Positions 19,412 through 28,943 of a stretch of DNA of 64,000 bases are shown here, piece by piece. Both the position numbers and the translations under genes were made by a program. Within the stretch, counting starts at the first letter, position 1. Every line of letters begins with the position of its first letter. The notes under the pieces are model-generated. The model did not search any database and was not told the origin of the DNA. It saw nothing but the letters and a program-made list of their open reading frames with translations. Where the stretch lies: NCBI GenBank assembly GCA_029251085.1, contig JAQXDZ010000029.1:1-64000 (forward strand), given 5' to 3'. This DNA is from Mariniblastus sp. GTDB taxonomy: Bacteria; Planctomycetota; Planctomycetia; Pirellulales; Pirellulaceae.

Positions 19412-20674
19412 CTAACTCCAACCAAGTCCGGTTAGCGTGCCACTGCTCGTTCCAAAACGATCGGCTTCCACTCCATGGTTCTGCAAAATAGATAACAGCA
19501 GATTAGCGGCAGGTGTTCGCCCCATGACTTCAGAAAACACCCGATGCTGTCCATGATGATAACCACCGCCCGCCAACAGCAGGGGTAGGTTTTTAGTTTG
19601 ATGCGTTCCCGTGGCCATCCCGCAACCAAACAAAATTGTTGTATGATCCAACAGCGTCCCGCCGTTAATCACATCAGTCTGCTGTTTCAAGCGAGCAATC
19701 AGGTAGGCCATCATCTCAATCTGATAACCCTCGATCTTTTTAAGCGCGGCCACTGGTTCTGGCCTCTCTCCATGATGAGAAAAATTGTGATAACCGCCGC
19801 TCAACCCAAAATCGCCGTTGGCAAAACCACTAACACAAGTCACGACGCGAGTAGAGTCCGTCTGAAGTGCTAAAACGATCATCTCAATGGTGGCTTTTAA
19901 TCGTTCGGGCGTTCCGCCTGTTAGTTGCGGTTCCAGAACATCAGTTTTTGGCCTCGGTCGGTCAATCCATGGCTCCTGCTGAACAATTTTCTTTTCTAAG
20001 GAACGGACGGAACCGAAGTATTCATCCAGCTTTCGCTGGTCCTGCTTTCCCAGTCGCTGTTGAAGCGATTTCGCCTGCCCCATGACTACATCTAAAACAC
20101 TATTCTGACGTTTCAATCGCTCTGAAGCCGTTGCTTTTCTTTCTGTAGATTCGTCAAGAAACATTAAGCGATAAGCGGTTCGCATATCAATGGTTGGGAC
20201 CTGAACACCGGCACGAGTAAAGCTGATTAAATTTTGTTCGTTACAACCGATCGTCATAGAAGGAAACCGCGTGGCTGTGCCATTAAACTCGGCAAGTCTC
20301 TGATCCAGACTGAGATTGCCTTCTGGATAGCCGTGAGCCAATGCTGGCCGCACCCCGCTTAACAACACAGGCACACCAGCGTGTCCTCCAGTGTTTCCAT
20401 GATCCAAGTTTGAAAAAATGGTCAGTTGCTTTCGATGCTGCTCAAGCGACTGCAAGGTTTCTGGCATTTCATAGCCGGTTCCAACTTGATCGGATGATGG
20501 AAAAAATCCATTGCGATACATTCCGTAATTATTTGACAGACAAACGAACCGCTTTACCGGACGCTGCTTGACGCCTGAGGCGTGACAATCCGGAACCATC
20601 GCTTCGAGCATCGGCAAGGCGAGCGCGACGCCGGTTCCTTTTAAAAAACTTCGCCGTTTCAGTGGCTTTCGCAT
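19412..20674 (-). CDS. DUF1552 family Tat-exported protein
   Basis: 420 residues from the ATG at 20674, selected over in-frame starts up to 20734 because aaggag lies 7 nt upstream and the protein then begins with a twin-arginine signal (KRRSFLKGTGVALALPMLEAM). The remainder is the DUF1552 domain: FVCLSNNYGMYRNGFFP near the start, SNLDHGNTGGHAGVPVLLSG, SMTIGCNE and LDHTTILFGCGMATGTHQTKNLPLLLAGGG at the end, resembling the alkaline-phosphatase-like DUF1501 fold. Family function is unknown; the folded export route suggests a cofactor or metal. It is the first gene of a pair with DUF1592, with the downstream start 5 bp after this stop. Confidence 0.92.
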   Translation of the reverse strand: MRKPLKRRSFLKGTGVALALPMLEAMVPDCHASGVKQRPVKRFVCLSNNYGMYRNGFFPSSDQVGTGYEMPETLQSLEQHRKQLTIFSNLDHGNTGGHAGVPVLLSGVRPALAHGYPEGNLSLDQRLAEFNGTATRFPSMTIGCNEQNLISFTRAGVQVPTIDMRTAYRLMFLDESTERKATASERLKRQNSVLDVVMGQAKSLQQRLGKQDQRKLDEYFGSVRSLEKKIVQQEPWIDRPRPKTDVLEPQLTGGTPERLKATIEMIVLALQTDSTRVVTCVSGFANGDFGLSGGYHNFSHHGERPEPVAALKKIEGYQIEMMAYLIARLKQQTDVINGGTLLDHTTILFGCGMATGTHQTKNLPLLLAGGGYHHGQHRVFSEVMGRTPAANLLLSILQNHGVEADRFGTSSGTLTGLGWS

Positions 20675-20975
20675 TCCCAACTCCTTAAGCAACAACATAC
20701 CAGTGCTTTGTTGACAGGAAATTGGCGAATACACATCAACAGTGCATGCCCCCTATCAAATCAGCTTTGGTTTCCAAGCCTCTTCCAACAAACTACAATT
20801 GTAACGTGAACCACGGTGATCTGCGAATTAACTCGCTAAAAGGCAACACTTTAGAACTCAGAGCCTTTACCTAAAAACCCATCGGAGAATACCTTGTTTT
20901 GAAGAACCATTCTCCCGCCTGACACCACTGGTGCTGAAGCACAACAGCCATTAAGAATTCAAAAGAGAAAACGCT

Positions 20976-22442
20976 ATGAGTCTTGCGATGATGACTAAAA
21001 AAACCACTCGTTGTGGCGTTGTTATAAATCCCATCTCGTTTAACGCCGCATGTGTTCTGTTTGCGTTTGCGTCCTACTGCCTACTTGGGGTAGCAAACCT
21101 GGATGCCCAGCAACCAAATCCATCAACGGACAATCCACCTAATATCGTGCTAATCATGGCAGACGATTTGGGCTGGAAAGACCTCCATTGCTACGGGAAC
21201 AAAAATCTCGAGACTCCTAATTTAGACCGACTTGCCAAGCAAGGCATGTTGTTTACCAATGCCTATTCTGCTTCCCCGGTTTGCACTCCAACCCGCGCCG
21301 CAATGATGACTGGCGAGTCTCCTGCGCGGCTCAACATCACGAACCATGCCCCGGGCCACCCACCGGGCTACCAAAAGCCGGGAACTAAAATCAAAACAGC
21401 ACTTTGGCAACGCCACCTACCTCTTGATCGAGTCACGCTTGCCGAACAGTTGAAAGCCAACGGGTACGCAACCGGGTTTGTCGGCAAGTGGCACCTTTCC
21501 CACCAAAACAAAAAATCAAATGGCCCAACAGAGCCTGAATTGCGCGCGGAACACCAGGGTTTTGACATTAATATCGGAGGGTGTTCATTCGGTGGCCCTC
21601 CCAGCTATTTTGAACCTTACCGCATCCCCAACATTTCGCCCAGCGATCAATTCAACTACCTTCCCGAACGATGCAGCCAGGAGTGCATTAATTTCATTGA
21701 GGAGAATCAAGACAAACCATTTTTTCTCTGTTGGTGGAATTATTCAGTCCACTACCCATTTCAGGCTCCCGCACCGCTCGTCCAAAAGTATGAAAAAAGA
21801 AAAGGGCCGGGAATTGAAAATCCAACCTACGCCGCAATGATCGAAGGAATGGACCTTTCCATCGGCAAATTACTCGCAAGCCTAGACCGACTCGGGCTAA
21901 CCGAGAACACACTTATCATTTTCACATCGGATAACGGTCCATTTGCCGCTAACGTCAAACCTCTCAGGGGTGAGAAAGGATATCTTTACGAAGGGGGTAT
22001 CCGTGTCCCTGCGATTGTCAAATGGGCTGGAAAAATCAAACCGGCTTCAGTCAGCCAGACCCCCATCATCAGCATGGACTTTCACGCAACCATTCTCGAC
22101 GCCGTCGGTATCGAGCCCGATCCATCGAACCACCCCGATGGTGATTCCCTCGTCGGCTTGTTTACCGGCAAATCCCCGCTCAATCGCGACGCGATCTATT
22201 TCCACTATCCAAACTATGCGTTCCACAAAAAAAATCGACCGGGAAGCGCTATCCGATCTGGAGATTTCAAACTGATCAAATTTTACGACGATAACTCCGT
22301 CGAACTATACAACCTCAAAGATGATCTCAGTGAAGCAAACGATTTAACGAGATCGATGCCGGAAAAAACAGCAGAGCTACGGAACAAACTGGAGACGTGG
22401 CTTTCCGAAACAGACGCTAAAGTCCCCGCGAATGCGAACTAG
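20976..22442 (+). CDS. Secreted sulfatase (formylglycine-dependent, Cys type)
   Basis: 488 residues with an N-terminal signal segment (~20-45). Hydrolyses sulfate esters, probably from polysaccharide. The nucleophile motif is CTPTR with Cys ~103, to be converted to formylglycine. Metal ligands appear in LIMADDLGWKD (~60) and FTSDNGPF, with GKWHLS near 170 and the C-terminal GDFKLIKFYDD segment. It stands alone on the plus strand between two DUF1552/DUF1592 modules on the minus strand, which is a common planctomycete neighbourhood. The substrate cannot be read from sequence. The Shine-Dalgarno is weak; ATGs at residues 5-6 are alternative starts. Confidence 0.94.
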   Translation: MSLAMMTKKTTRCGVVINPISFNAACVLFAFASYCLLGVANLDAQQPNPSTDNPPNIVLIMADDLGWKDLHCYGNKNLETPNLDRLAKQGMLFTNAYSASPVCTPTRAAMMTGESPARLNITNHAPGHPPGYQKPGTKIKTALWQRHLPLDRVTLAEQLKANGYATGFVGKWHLSHQNKKSNGPTEPELRAEHQGFDINIGGCSFGGPPSYFEPYRIPNISPSDQFNYLPERCSQECINFIEENQDKPFFLCWWNYSVHYPFQAPAPLVQKYEKRKGPGIENPTYAAMIEGMDLSIGKLLASLDRLGLTENTLIIFTSDNGPFAANVKPLRGEKGYLYEGGIRVPAIVKWAGKIKPASVSQTPIISMDFHATILDAVGIEPDPSNHPDGDSLVGLFTGKSPLNRDAIYFHYPNYAFHKKNRPGSAIRSGDFKLIKFYDDNSVELYNLKDDLSEANDLTRSMPEKTAELRNKLETWLSETDAKVPANAN

Positions 22443-22510
22443 TTCAGCAACGATCCGGGCGATGTCTCCCCCAACCTTTGATTGGATCGGCATAGAAAAC
22501 CCAGGCTCGA

Positions 22511-23833
22511 TTAAAGCTTCACTGGTCCTTCTTTACATAATTCCGCCAATCCAAAACTGTCGATCCGATGCCCCATCGCGTGGGAGATCGCAAGCCATAG
22601 CCGACTTGTCGTGACGTTTTTGACTTTCGCAAAACGCCCCATTTCAAAACCAAAACCGCCACCAACTAGCACCATCGGCAGGTTATTGAGTGTGTGAGAA
22701 TTCCCGTGCCCTAACTCATTGGTCCAAACAACCAACGTATTATCAAGCATGGACTCATTGGTTCCGGGTTCTTTTGTTGCCTCCAATTTCTTGCACAGAT
22801 AGGCAAGCTGCTCACAGTACCAAGTATTGATGCGCCGCAGTTTATCCTGCGTCTCCTTTTTGCCATCGGGATCATGAGAAAGCGTATGATGGCCTTCACT
22901 GATGTCGAGCCATTTCATTCTTGACTGTCCGACCGACTGCGTGTACTGCAATGTTGAAATCCGATTCAGGTCATTTTCAAAACCATTCACTAACAGATCA
23001 ATTTGCATTTTAGACAACGTCGGCATGTTTTCATCAGAGTCCCCGACATTTTTAGGCAGCTCAACCGGTGCGGCTAGATAGGACGGCTCGCCTCGATTGA
23101 CTAATTCCCGTTCCATTTCCCCAACATATTTCCCGTGGGCCTCGAGAAGATGCCGATCTCGCTCTGAGACCCGTATGCCAGACGACTTCACATCCTCTTG
23201 GACCATATTCAAGACGCTCAATAAATTTTCGCGATCCTTGACATTGCCGTACATTTTTTCGTACATCCGGTAAGGATCGGCAATGGGAGCAAGTGGCTGA
23301 TTGGGTCCGGCATATACCATTCTCGTCCACGGGTCAGCCTTGTGCGGGACTCGGACACCGAATTCAAGCGTCCCGAACCGCGTACTGGTCTGTTCGTTAG
23401 ACTGCAAAAAACCTTTGATTTCTTGATCAATCGAAATGCCTTTGGCCCAACCGGCAGGTTTATCACTTCCTCCCTGAATGTTCCCCGGAAAAAGTTCATT
23501 CCCTGTCAGCAGGCAACTCATGCCTCGCATGTGATTATCGCCATCACCACGTACTTTATTACAAACGCCATGGACGACCAGGGTTTTTTCTCTCAAATCT
23601 TCCAACGGCTTCAGCACCTGGTCCATCTCAAAATCAGGGCCTTCTGTTTTTGGCCAGAAACCCTCTCTCACCATTCCATTGGGCGAGAACATTATCACGA
23701 GCCGCTTTTTTTTCCCTGCCTGCAAATCGGGTATCGCCCAATTGAGTCCATGCCAACTGGAAAGACCAGGGAAAGCAAGTGCGAAAGAGCCTGCGCCTCG
23801 CAAAAACTCTCGTCTTAATATTTTTGAACTCAT
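22511..23833 (-). CDS. DUF1552 family Tat-exported protein
   Basis: 440 residues from the ATG at 23833 (gagg ~7 nt upstream); the in-frame TTG at 23848 is unlikely. The twin-arginine leader is LRREFLRGAGSFALAFPG. DUF1552 blocks follow: VIMFSPNGMVREGFWPK, GMSCLLTGNELFPGN, QYTQSVGQSRMKWLDISEGHH and VVWTNELGHGNSHTLNNLP with VLVGGGFGFEMGR. Presumed periplasmic; function unknown. It is the second gene after DUF1592 (64-bp gap), reversing the order seen at 16455-20674. It is clearly diverged from the first DUF1552 protein, so the two modules are not a recent duplication. The stop converges with the sulfatase at 22442. Confidence 0.92.
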   Translation of the reverse strand: MSSKILRREFLRGAGSFALAFPGLSSWHGLNWAIPDLQAGKKKRLVIMFSPNGMVREGFWPKTEGPDFEMDQVLKPLEDLREKTLVVHGVCNKVRGDGDNHMRGMSCLLTGNELFPGNIQGGSDKPAGWAKGISIDQEIKGFLQSNEQTSTRFGTLEFGVRVPHKADPWTRMVYAGPNQPLAPIADPYRMYEKMYGNVKDRENLLSVLNMVQEDVKSSGIRVSERDRHLLEAHGKYVGEMERELVNRGEPSYLAAPVELPKNVGDSDENMPTLSKMQIDLLVNGFENDLNRISTLQYTQSVGQSRMKWLDISEGHHTLSHDPDGKKETQDKLRRINTWYCEQLAYLCKKLEATKEPGTNESMLDNTLVVWTNELGHGNSHTLNNLPMVLVGGGFGFEMGRFAKVKNVTTSRLWLAISHAMGHRIDSFGLAELCKEGPVKL

Positions 23834-23897
23834 TCCATCCTCACTCAAAATACAAGGAAAACAAAATCCCCAAGTCGTACAATCTCGTCATGCTAAC

Positions 23898-26210
23898 CTA
23901 TTTAGCACCGGCCTCGCTTTGATAATTCATCGGCACCAATGATATTTCAACCAATAATTTTTCAATATTGAACTTGGATTCTTTGAATTTACGATGCAGT
24001 TCATCAATTTGATTCTTCTCAACGGCATCAATCGATTGTTTCGTGTAATAATTGAATAACTGGCGAATGAAGCTTTTTTGTACACGCTCGCTACTGGCTA
24101 AAAACACAGCCAAATCGCGGGCGCCGCTAAATTCTACATCGTCGCCTTCAGGAGTCTGATAAATTGCCTTCACATCGATCGGTTTTGACTTCTCGTGAGT
24201 CCGAAATCGCCCGACAGCGTCGAAATTCTCGAGGCTGAACCCAAGCGGATTAATAACCTGATGACAACTCATGCATCCCGTCTCTTTTGTCTGATGCTCA
24301 ACTCGCTCCCGAGTCGTCATCGCTGGATTAAATTCTTCGGTCAGTGGTTTCACATCGTCCGGGGGCTGACGGAGACTAGTGCCTAGAATCTGTTTTGCAA
24401 TAAACACGCCGCGATGAATCGGTGAGCTATCTTTGCTATAGGCGAGACCGCTCATCAAAAATGGATGGGTCACGACTCCACTTCGGCTACCGTCCGCCCC
24501 ACTGACCTTGTCAAAACCGTCTCCACTAACTGGAATTCCGTAAAACTCACCAATCCTTTTGTTCACATACAGATAATCAGCCAAGAACAGCTGGCGATAA
24601 TCCGAACTATCAGTCCACACAACCTCGTTTAGGTAAAGTAAGAGGCTGGTCTGCAAATCCGAGATTAACTCATCATCGAATTCAGGGTAGTTCGATTTAT
24701 CTTTCGCCGAACTGGCCGCTCGCTCAGCTTTCAGCCAGTCAAGAAAAAACATTTTTATCTTTTGCCGTGATCGCAAATCTCGCACCATGCGTCGTGATTC
24801 CCGCTCAACCATTTTCGGATCCTCCAACTGCCCCTTGTCAGCCAACTGATAAAGCCGTTTATCGGGGAGTGAATCCCAAAGAGTCAATGCGAGATTTCTT
24901 GCAACCTCTTCGCTACGACGACGACTTTGAATTATGGGATATAAAAACCGGGGTGACTTTAGCGCTAACAGAACAACTCGTTTCACTTTATCTTTCTGAC
25001 TGATCTCCTGCCCGAAATGACGATCCACAAAGAATTCTCGATCGTCTTCACTCAGGCGTGTAGCAAACGCTCGCTCAACAAACTGGTAGCAAAAATCTTG
25101 CAGCTTGACTGAGGCGTCTTTGTCATTTTCACGCGTGCTCGCCAGTTTCCACATCCTCTCGGAAACCCACTCTGCCGTTTCGATTGCCGAGTCGGTCGTT
25201 GCTTGGTCCCATTGCCCGGACACCGAAATCCCGCGCTCAAAACCATAACTGGCATCATCCGGTGGAAAAACCGTGGAACAAATACAGATCTCTTTGGGAG
25301 AAACGGGAACCAAACTTGACTCAGGGATAACCTCAGCAATTCCATTGGGCCGCTTCCACAACAATCTTATTTTGGCTGGCGGTTGTGGGTATGAGAATAA
25401 ATAAAGGCTTAACCCCACAGGCCGCCCACCAATCAGAAAGATCGAAGCACGATGTTCCACAACGTCATCTGATCGAACTTTTCGATCAATCAGTGGATTC
25501 TTCAGGTCATTGATCGCAAGGGAGAAACCGTTTTTTGACTCGACAAGAATTTCATACATTCCAGTTTCAACCGGTATCAGTCCCCCACGCCAATAAGTGG
25601 AGAATCCCTGATTCATCAAATTGACATCTTTCTTTGGATCTTCCTTTTTCTTCAACGACGCATATTTCCCCGTCGGATCGAAATGAGGCACACCGCTTCC
25701 AAAATCGATTGTCCGATCGATTTGCGCAGATAATTGTCTTTGCTCCGTCCAATTTCGAGATGCAAAATAATTAGCCTCCAGGCCTCTCGCATCTGAAACC
25801 TTAACCTCCGTGCTAAACGAGCCCAGCAAATCAACGATGGATTCACGCAATTGACGAACGGTCAAACGGGATAATTCAATTCTTGACTTATTTAATCTCT
25901 GCTGAGCCTCAGGTGAATAGAAACGGTCGTAGACGAACGCAGCCACCAACTTTGCTTCGTCACCAACGCACACCTCAGGATGTTCTTCGGGCATCGTCTT
26001 GACGATAAGTTTCTCAAGCTGGGACAGGGCCAGGTCTCCGCGCAACGGCTCAGAAAAATGCTCTGCTGTTCCTTGGCCATTCTCACCGTGACAGGCAGCG
26101 CACTGGGCGCGGTAAATTTCTGCACCTTGGTCATTACCCTCAATGGAGGCTGGAAGTAATAACCAAACCGAAGAAAACAGGATCAAAACATGAGTTTGAA
26201 TTTGAAGCAT
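23898..26210 (-). CDS. DUF1592/DUF1588/DUF1585 heme protein
   Basis: 770 residues from the ATG at 26210; an in-frame TTG at 26222 is possible. A signal peptide (VLILFSSVWLLLPASIEG) precedes a standard cytochrome c fold with CAACHGENGQG (heme site ~residue 37), unlike the shorter planctomycete-type heme box of its relative at 16455. A beta-sandwich resembling PA14 sits near ~200-310 (TYWRGGLIPVETGMYEI), then DUF1592 (RFLYPIIQSRRRSEEVARNLALTLWDS), DUF1588 with CMSCH (~645) and DUF1585 at the C-terminus. Secreted or periplasmic diheme protein; no catalytic role established. Upstream partner of the DUF1552 gene at 22511. Confidence 0.91.
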   Translation of the reverse strand: MLQIQTHVLILFSSVWLLLPASIEGNDQGAEIYRAQCAACHGENGQGTAEHFSEPLRGDLALSQLEKLIVKTMPEEHPEVCVGDEAKLVAAFVYDRFYSPEAQQRLNKSRIELSRLTVRQLRESIVDLLGSFSTEVKVSDARGLEANYFASRNWTEQRQLSAQIDRTIDFGSGVPHFDPTGKYASLKKKEDPKKDVNLMNQGFSTYWRGGLIPVETGMYEILVESKNGFSLAINDLKNPLIDRKVRSDDVVEHRASIFLIGGRPVGLSLYLFSYPQPPAKIRLLWKRPNGIAEVIPESSLVPVSPKEICICSTVFPPDDASYGFERGISVSGQWDQATTDSAIETAEWVSERMWKLASTRENDKDASVKLQDFCYQFVERAFATRLSEDDREFFVDRHFGQEISQKDKVKRVVLLALKSPRFLYPIIQSRRRSEEVARNLALTLWDSLPDKRLYQLADKGQLEDPKMVERESRRMVRDLRSRQKIKMFFLDWLKAERAASSAKDKSNYPEFDDELISDLQTSLLLYLNEVVWTDSSDYRQLFLADYLYVNKRIGEFYGIPVSGDGFDKVSGADGSRSGVVTHPFLMSGLAYSKDSSPIHRGVFIAKQILGTSLRQPPDDVKPLTEEFNPAMTTRERVEHQTKETGCMSCHQVINPLGFSLENFDAVGRFRTHEKSKPIDVKAIYQTPEGDDVEFSGARDLAVFLASSERVQKSFIRQLFNYYTKQSIDAVEKNQIDELHRKFKESKFNIEKLLVEISLVPMNYQSEAGAK

Positions 26211-26417
26211 CCTGATTACCAATCATCAATCAACTGTCTTAGACTGCTCTCTATGATAGTTGATATTAGCCCGCCACTCAGCACCGTTTCGACCTGAAAC
26301 TCCATCGATCAGAGTAAAAATTTAAAACGGGTCAAAACCTGCGATATAACAAGGTAAAACGGCCTCACCTGAACGTTTCCCTAGCTTCGCAAACCCATAG
26401 TTCCCAATAAACGTCGG

Positions 26418-27284
26418 CTAACGGACAGCGACTATGTAAGCTATCCAACAGGGTGCACTAGGCACCGAATCGCGTCGTTCAAATTCACCAGTATCTTCAC
26501 CATCTTCGTCTTCGGTTTCCCAATAGACGTGACTTTCTTTGAACCCAGCCTCAGCGAGCATCTCTCTCACTTCGGCAATACTCCAAAATCTCCAGTGGTA
26601 CTCAAACGCTCGCTTGATCCAGCTTCCATCTTTGAATTTAAAACTAATCGAAAAACTGGCATCGTGGTTGATTGGGTTATAGCTATCCTGCTTCCAATAA
26701 TATCGAAAGCCACGTTTTCCTTTTTTGACAACCCGCTTATCTACGTGACCTTCAATCTGGCAATCGCCCCCGCCCATCATGTCCATCACCATGATGCCAT
26801 CCGATTTAATATTGGCTCGCGCCATTTTGAAATATTCGATCACCTCAGATCTTGTTTTGAAAATCCAAAATGAAAAATTTTGAGCCGCCAATACATCGGC
26901 CTGAGGTCGATTTTTTTTACGGACGTCCTGTTCAAGCAGGCGTACCCGTTTTCTTTGGGCATCAGATAATTTGACCAGGTTGTTAGCCCGCCCCCACTCC
27001 AAGGTCTCGGAGCAAAGATCTACCCCTAAAGCCGTCCGCTCAGAATCAGAGTTCACCCATTTACAGCAAACCGCAAAGGTACCGCAAAAATCTTCCCGAA
27101 GACTATAGGGTTTTCTCTGGAACACATCTCGAAAGGCTTGCTCGAAAAACTCAACTTCATGGTCTGGTGACTGTACAGACTTTTGGTAGCAGCGGAATTT
27201 ATCAGCTTTCTCGGCGAGTGTCTTATTCTCAGCAATTGGGGTGGACGGAGTTCCCATGGTAGAAATATCAGCCTTGTTTTTCAT
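26418..27284 (-). CDS. Class I SAM-dependent methyltransferase, substrate unknown
   Basis: 288 residues, no signal peptide. A SAM-binding core can be followed from LREDFCGTFAVCCKW (motif I position) and ALGVDLCSETLEWGR (acidic end of strand 2) to LLEQDVR and GIMVMDMMGGGDCQ (motif after strand 4), with a C-terminal FWSIAEVREMLAEAGFKES helix typical of small-molecule methyltransferases. It starts with a short Lys/Asp-rich tail. Cytoplasmic. It lies 147 bp downstream of the DUF1080 gene but is separated from it by several strong inverted repeats, so it is probably transcribed on its own. The acceptor substrate cannot be told. Confidence 0.85.
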   Translation of the reverse strand: MKNKADISTMGTPSTPIAENKTLAEKADKFRCYQKSVQSPDHEVEFFEQAFRDVFQRKPYSLREDFCGTFAVCCKWVNSDSERTALGVDLCSETLEWGRANNLVKLSDAQRKRVRLLEQDVRKKNRPQADVLAAQNFSFWIFKTRSEVIEYFKMARANIKSDGIMVMDMMGGGDCQIEGHVDKRVVKKGKRGFRYYWKQDSYNPINHDASFSISFKFKDGSWIKRAFEYHWRFWSIAEVREMLAEAGFKESHVYWETEDEDGEDTGEFERRDSVPSAPCWIAYIVAVR

Positions 27285-27307
27285 GTTGCTTATCGTTGAT
27301 GCGGCGG

Positions 27308-27322
27308 GGCAGTTAAACTGCC
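27308..27322. repeat. Short perfect hairpin (ggcagt/actgcc)
   Basis: A 6-bp perfect stem with a 3-nt loop lies 24 bp upstream of the methyltransferase start, in its likely 5' leader. It is the leftmost of three adjacent inverted repeats (27308-27455). Confidence 0.55.
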
Positions 27323-27330
27323 AAAGACAG

Positions 27331-27382
27331 TTTAGTCCAAAAAAACAATCTTAACGATGTGGCTATTGTTTTTTGGACTAAA
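27331..27382. repeat. 18-19-bp inverted repeat upstream of methyltransferase gene
   Basis: The arm tttagtccaaaaaaacaat (27331-27349) is the reverse complement of attgttttttggactaaa (27365-27382) except for one missing T, with a 15-nt spacer. The A/T tracts inside the stem could act as a terminator on either strand, or the element could be a protein-binding palindrome or small mobile remnant. No transposase is nearby. Confidence 0.75.
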
Positions 27383-27401
27383 TCTGGTTTTGATTTTGGT
27401 T

Positions 27402-27455
27402 GTCAATCAAACGTGGGCGATCGCTAGAACTTCCAGCAATCACCCACTGATTGAC
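27402..27455 (-). terminator. Inverted repeat just after the DUF1080 gene
   Basis: gtcaatca and gtgggcgat (27402-27421) pair with atcacccac and tgattgac (27439-27455), with one G-T wobble and a 3-nt bulge on one side. On the minus strand it begins 20 bp after the DUF1080 stop, where a terminator is expected. There is no clean T-run directly after it, but an A/T-rich second repeat follows at 27331-27382. Confidence 0.55.
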
Positions 27456-27474
27456 TATTCAATTACGCAAGCGA

Positions 27475-28827
27475 CTAATTACCTTCGACCATCTCGAGTG
27501 TCCCTGCATTAGACATGTCAAAATAGGTGTCATTAGAAGCGTCGTTCCACTTCATGGCGGACATTCGGCGACCATCACCAGGATCATTGTTGACCTGAAC
27601 GTCAAATCCAATTTTTTTCCCGACTTTGCCTTTCAAATCAATGCAAACCTCAACAATGTAACCATTCTCGGTTTTTGTCACTGCAGATTTAAAAGTCGAA
27701 AGATCATTCTCAGAACCAGACGACTCGTTTCCATCGGGCTCAGTTCGATACTGGGCATCGTCGTCATCGTACGTCGAAGTTCTTGCAAAATTTCGATCAA
27801 CAAAAAACTCGACTCCATCCCGATCCCATTCATCTCCAGCCGCGGAACTAATCGCGTCATCAGTCACTTCGGCCAAACAATAAAGATGCCCCTCGTCCCA
27901 CAAACAACGAACCCATGCTGTTGATGCCTTTTGGTTCTCCGAAAGCTCATCCAAATCGTCGATTGACCGCGACGTCAATACGCGGGGCACACCCACCCAA
28001 AGATCATCGATCTTGCCGTCGACCTTCGGGGTTCCCCTGAACGCTTTCATTTTTCGTCGCTCATCACCACTAATTTCGCGAATACGAATATTCTTCCATC
28101 GCACTTGAAAGGGGCCGGCATTTTTTTTGATACCGTGAACTTGGAGTCCTATAAACCCTTTTGTTGATTCAATAGCAGGCATCTCAATATCCTCGACACA
28201 GGTTCCATTGATCCATGTCTGGATTCGCGGTCCGTCAGCTAAGACGCGATATTTATTCCAACCCTCGTTTTTAAGAACGTTCTTTTGAGTACGTGTTGGA
28301 CTGACCCATCCCCGCTTGGTTCCTTCAGAGTAGATATAACCTGATTCTCCGGGATCCCATTCAATTTCCACCTGGGGACCATGGACTCGCCCTTCTTTAT
28401 AATCGGGCTTACTTAAAGAACGAATTTGGACACCAGAATTCAATCCCTTATCAACTTTGACCTCAAAGACCAACTCAAAATCGCCGTACTCTTTTTCGGT
28501 ACACAAAAATGAGTTCGGGCTTCCCTTTGCAGTTCGCCCAAGAATGGTACCGTCGACTACCTCGTAGGTTGCAGTGCCATTTTTTTGCTCCCAACCATCG
28601 AGGTTTTTTCCATTAAATAAATCAACAAAACCGTCTTCCTGTGCACCAGCCAGTGGATTGATGAACGCACTACCGTGACCGGGCAACAAGGTGACGACGG
28701 AAGCAGGAACTGGAGTCTGAGCCGTCAAGGTTGAACTCAGAAACAGGCTGCTCCCAAACACGCCAAAAAACATCGCAAATGCAGCGAAGGGAGCCGCATT
28801 TTTAAAATTGCTAATAGAAACGCTCAT
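27475..28827 (-). CDS. Secreted DUF1080 (3-keto-disaccharide hydrolase-like) protein with CBM9-like domain
   Basis: 450 residues; the ATG at 28827 has gagg ~7 nt upstream. A signal peptide (~8-36) is followed by a DUF1080 concanavalin-like domain at ~65-250 (FVDLFNGKNLDGWEQKNG, YGDFELVFEVKVDKGLNSG, GPQVEIEWD, IQTWINGTCVEDI, GFIGLQVHG). Residues ~260-450 look like a family 9 carbohydrate-binding domain (FRGTPKVDGKIDDLWVG, VRCLWDEGHLYCLAEVTDD, WDRDGVEFFVD, GYIVEVCIDL, IGFDVQVNND). Some DUF1080 proteins act on 3-keto-glycosides; that activity is inferred by family only. It probably binds or processes sugar polymers outside the cytoplasm. Confidence 0.9.
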   Translation of the reverse strand: MSVSISNFKNAAPFAAFAMFFGVFGSSLFLSSTLTAQTPVPASVVTLLPGHGSAFINPLAGAQEDGFVDLFNGKNLDGWEQKNGTATYEVVDGTILGRTAKGSPNSFLCTEKEYGDFELVFEVKVDKGLNSGVQIRSLSKPDYKEGRVHGPQVEIEWDPGESGYIYSEGTKRGWVSPTRTQKNVLKNEGWNKYRVLADGPRIQTWINGTCVEDIEMPAIESTKGFIGLQVHGIKKNAGPFQVRWKNIRIREISGDERRKMKAFRGTPKVDGKIDDLWVGVPRVLTSRSIDDLDELSENQKASTAWVRCLWDEGHLYCLAEVTDDAISSAAGDEWDRDGVEFFVDRNFARTSTYDDDDAQYRTEPDGNESSGSENDLSTFKSAVTKTENGYIVEVCIDLKGKVGKKIGFDVQVNNDPGDGRRMSAMKWNDASNDTYFDMSNAGTLEMVEGN

Positions 28828-28943
28828 TAATAATCCTCGTAAAATATCGATCGCCTAAAGCGATCTGTCAAAACTCCAAAAAGTCGGCTAGATTTAAGCC
28901 CGACGTTTACTGAAAACGATTCATTCACCCGATCGGAACCACT

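Noticed and set aside
27331-27382. Inverted repeat as an insertion sequence or MITE
   Set aside because: No transposase, no target duplication seen and no second copy noticed in the window; kept only as an unexplained repeat.
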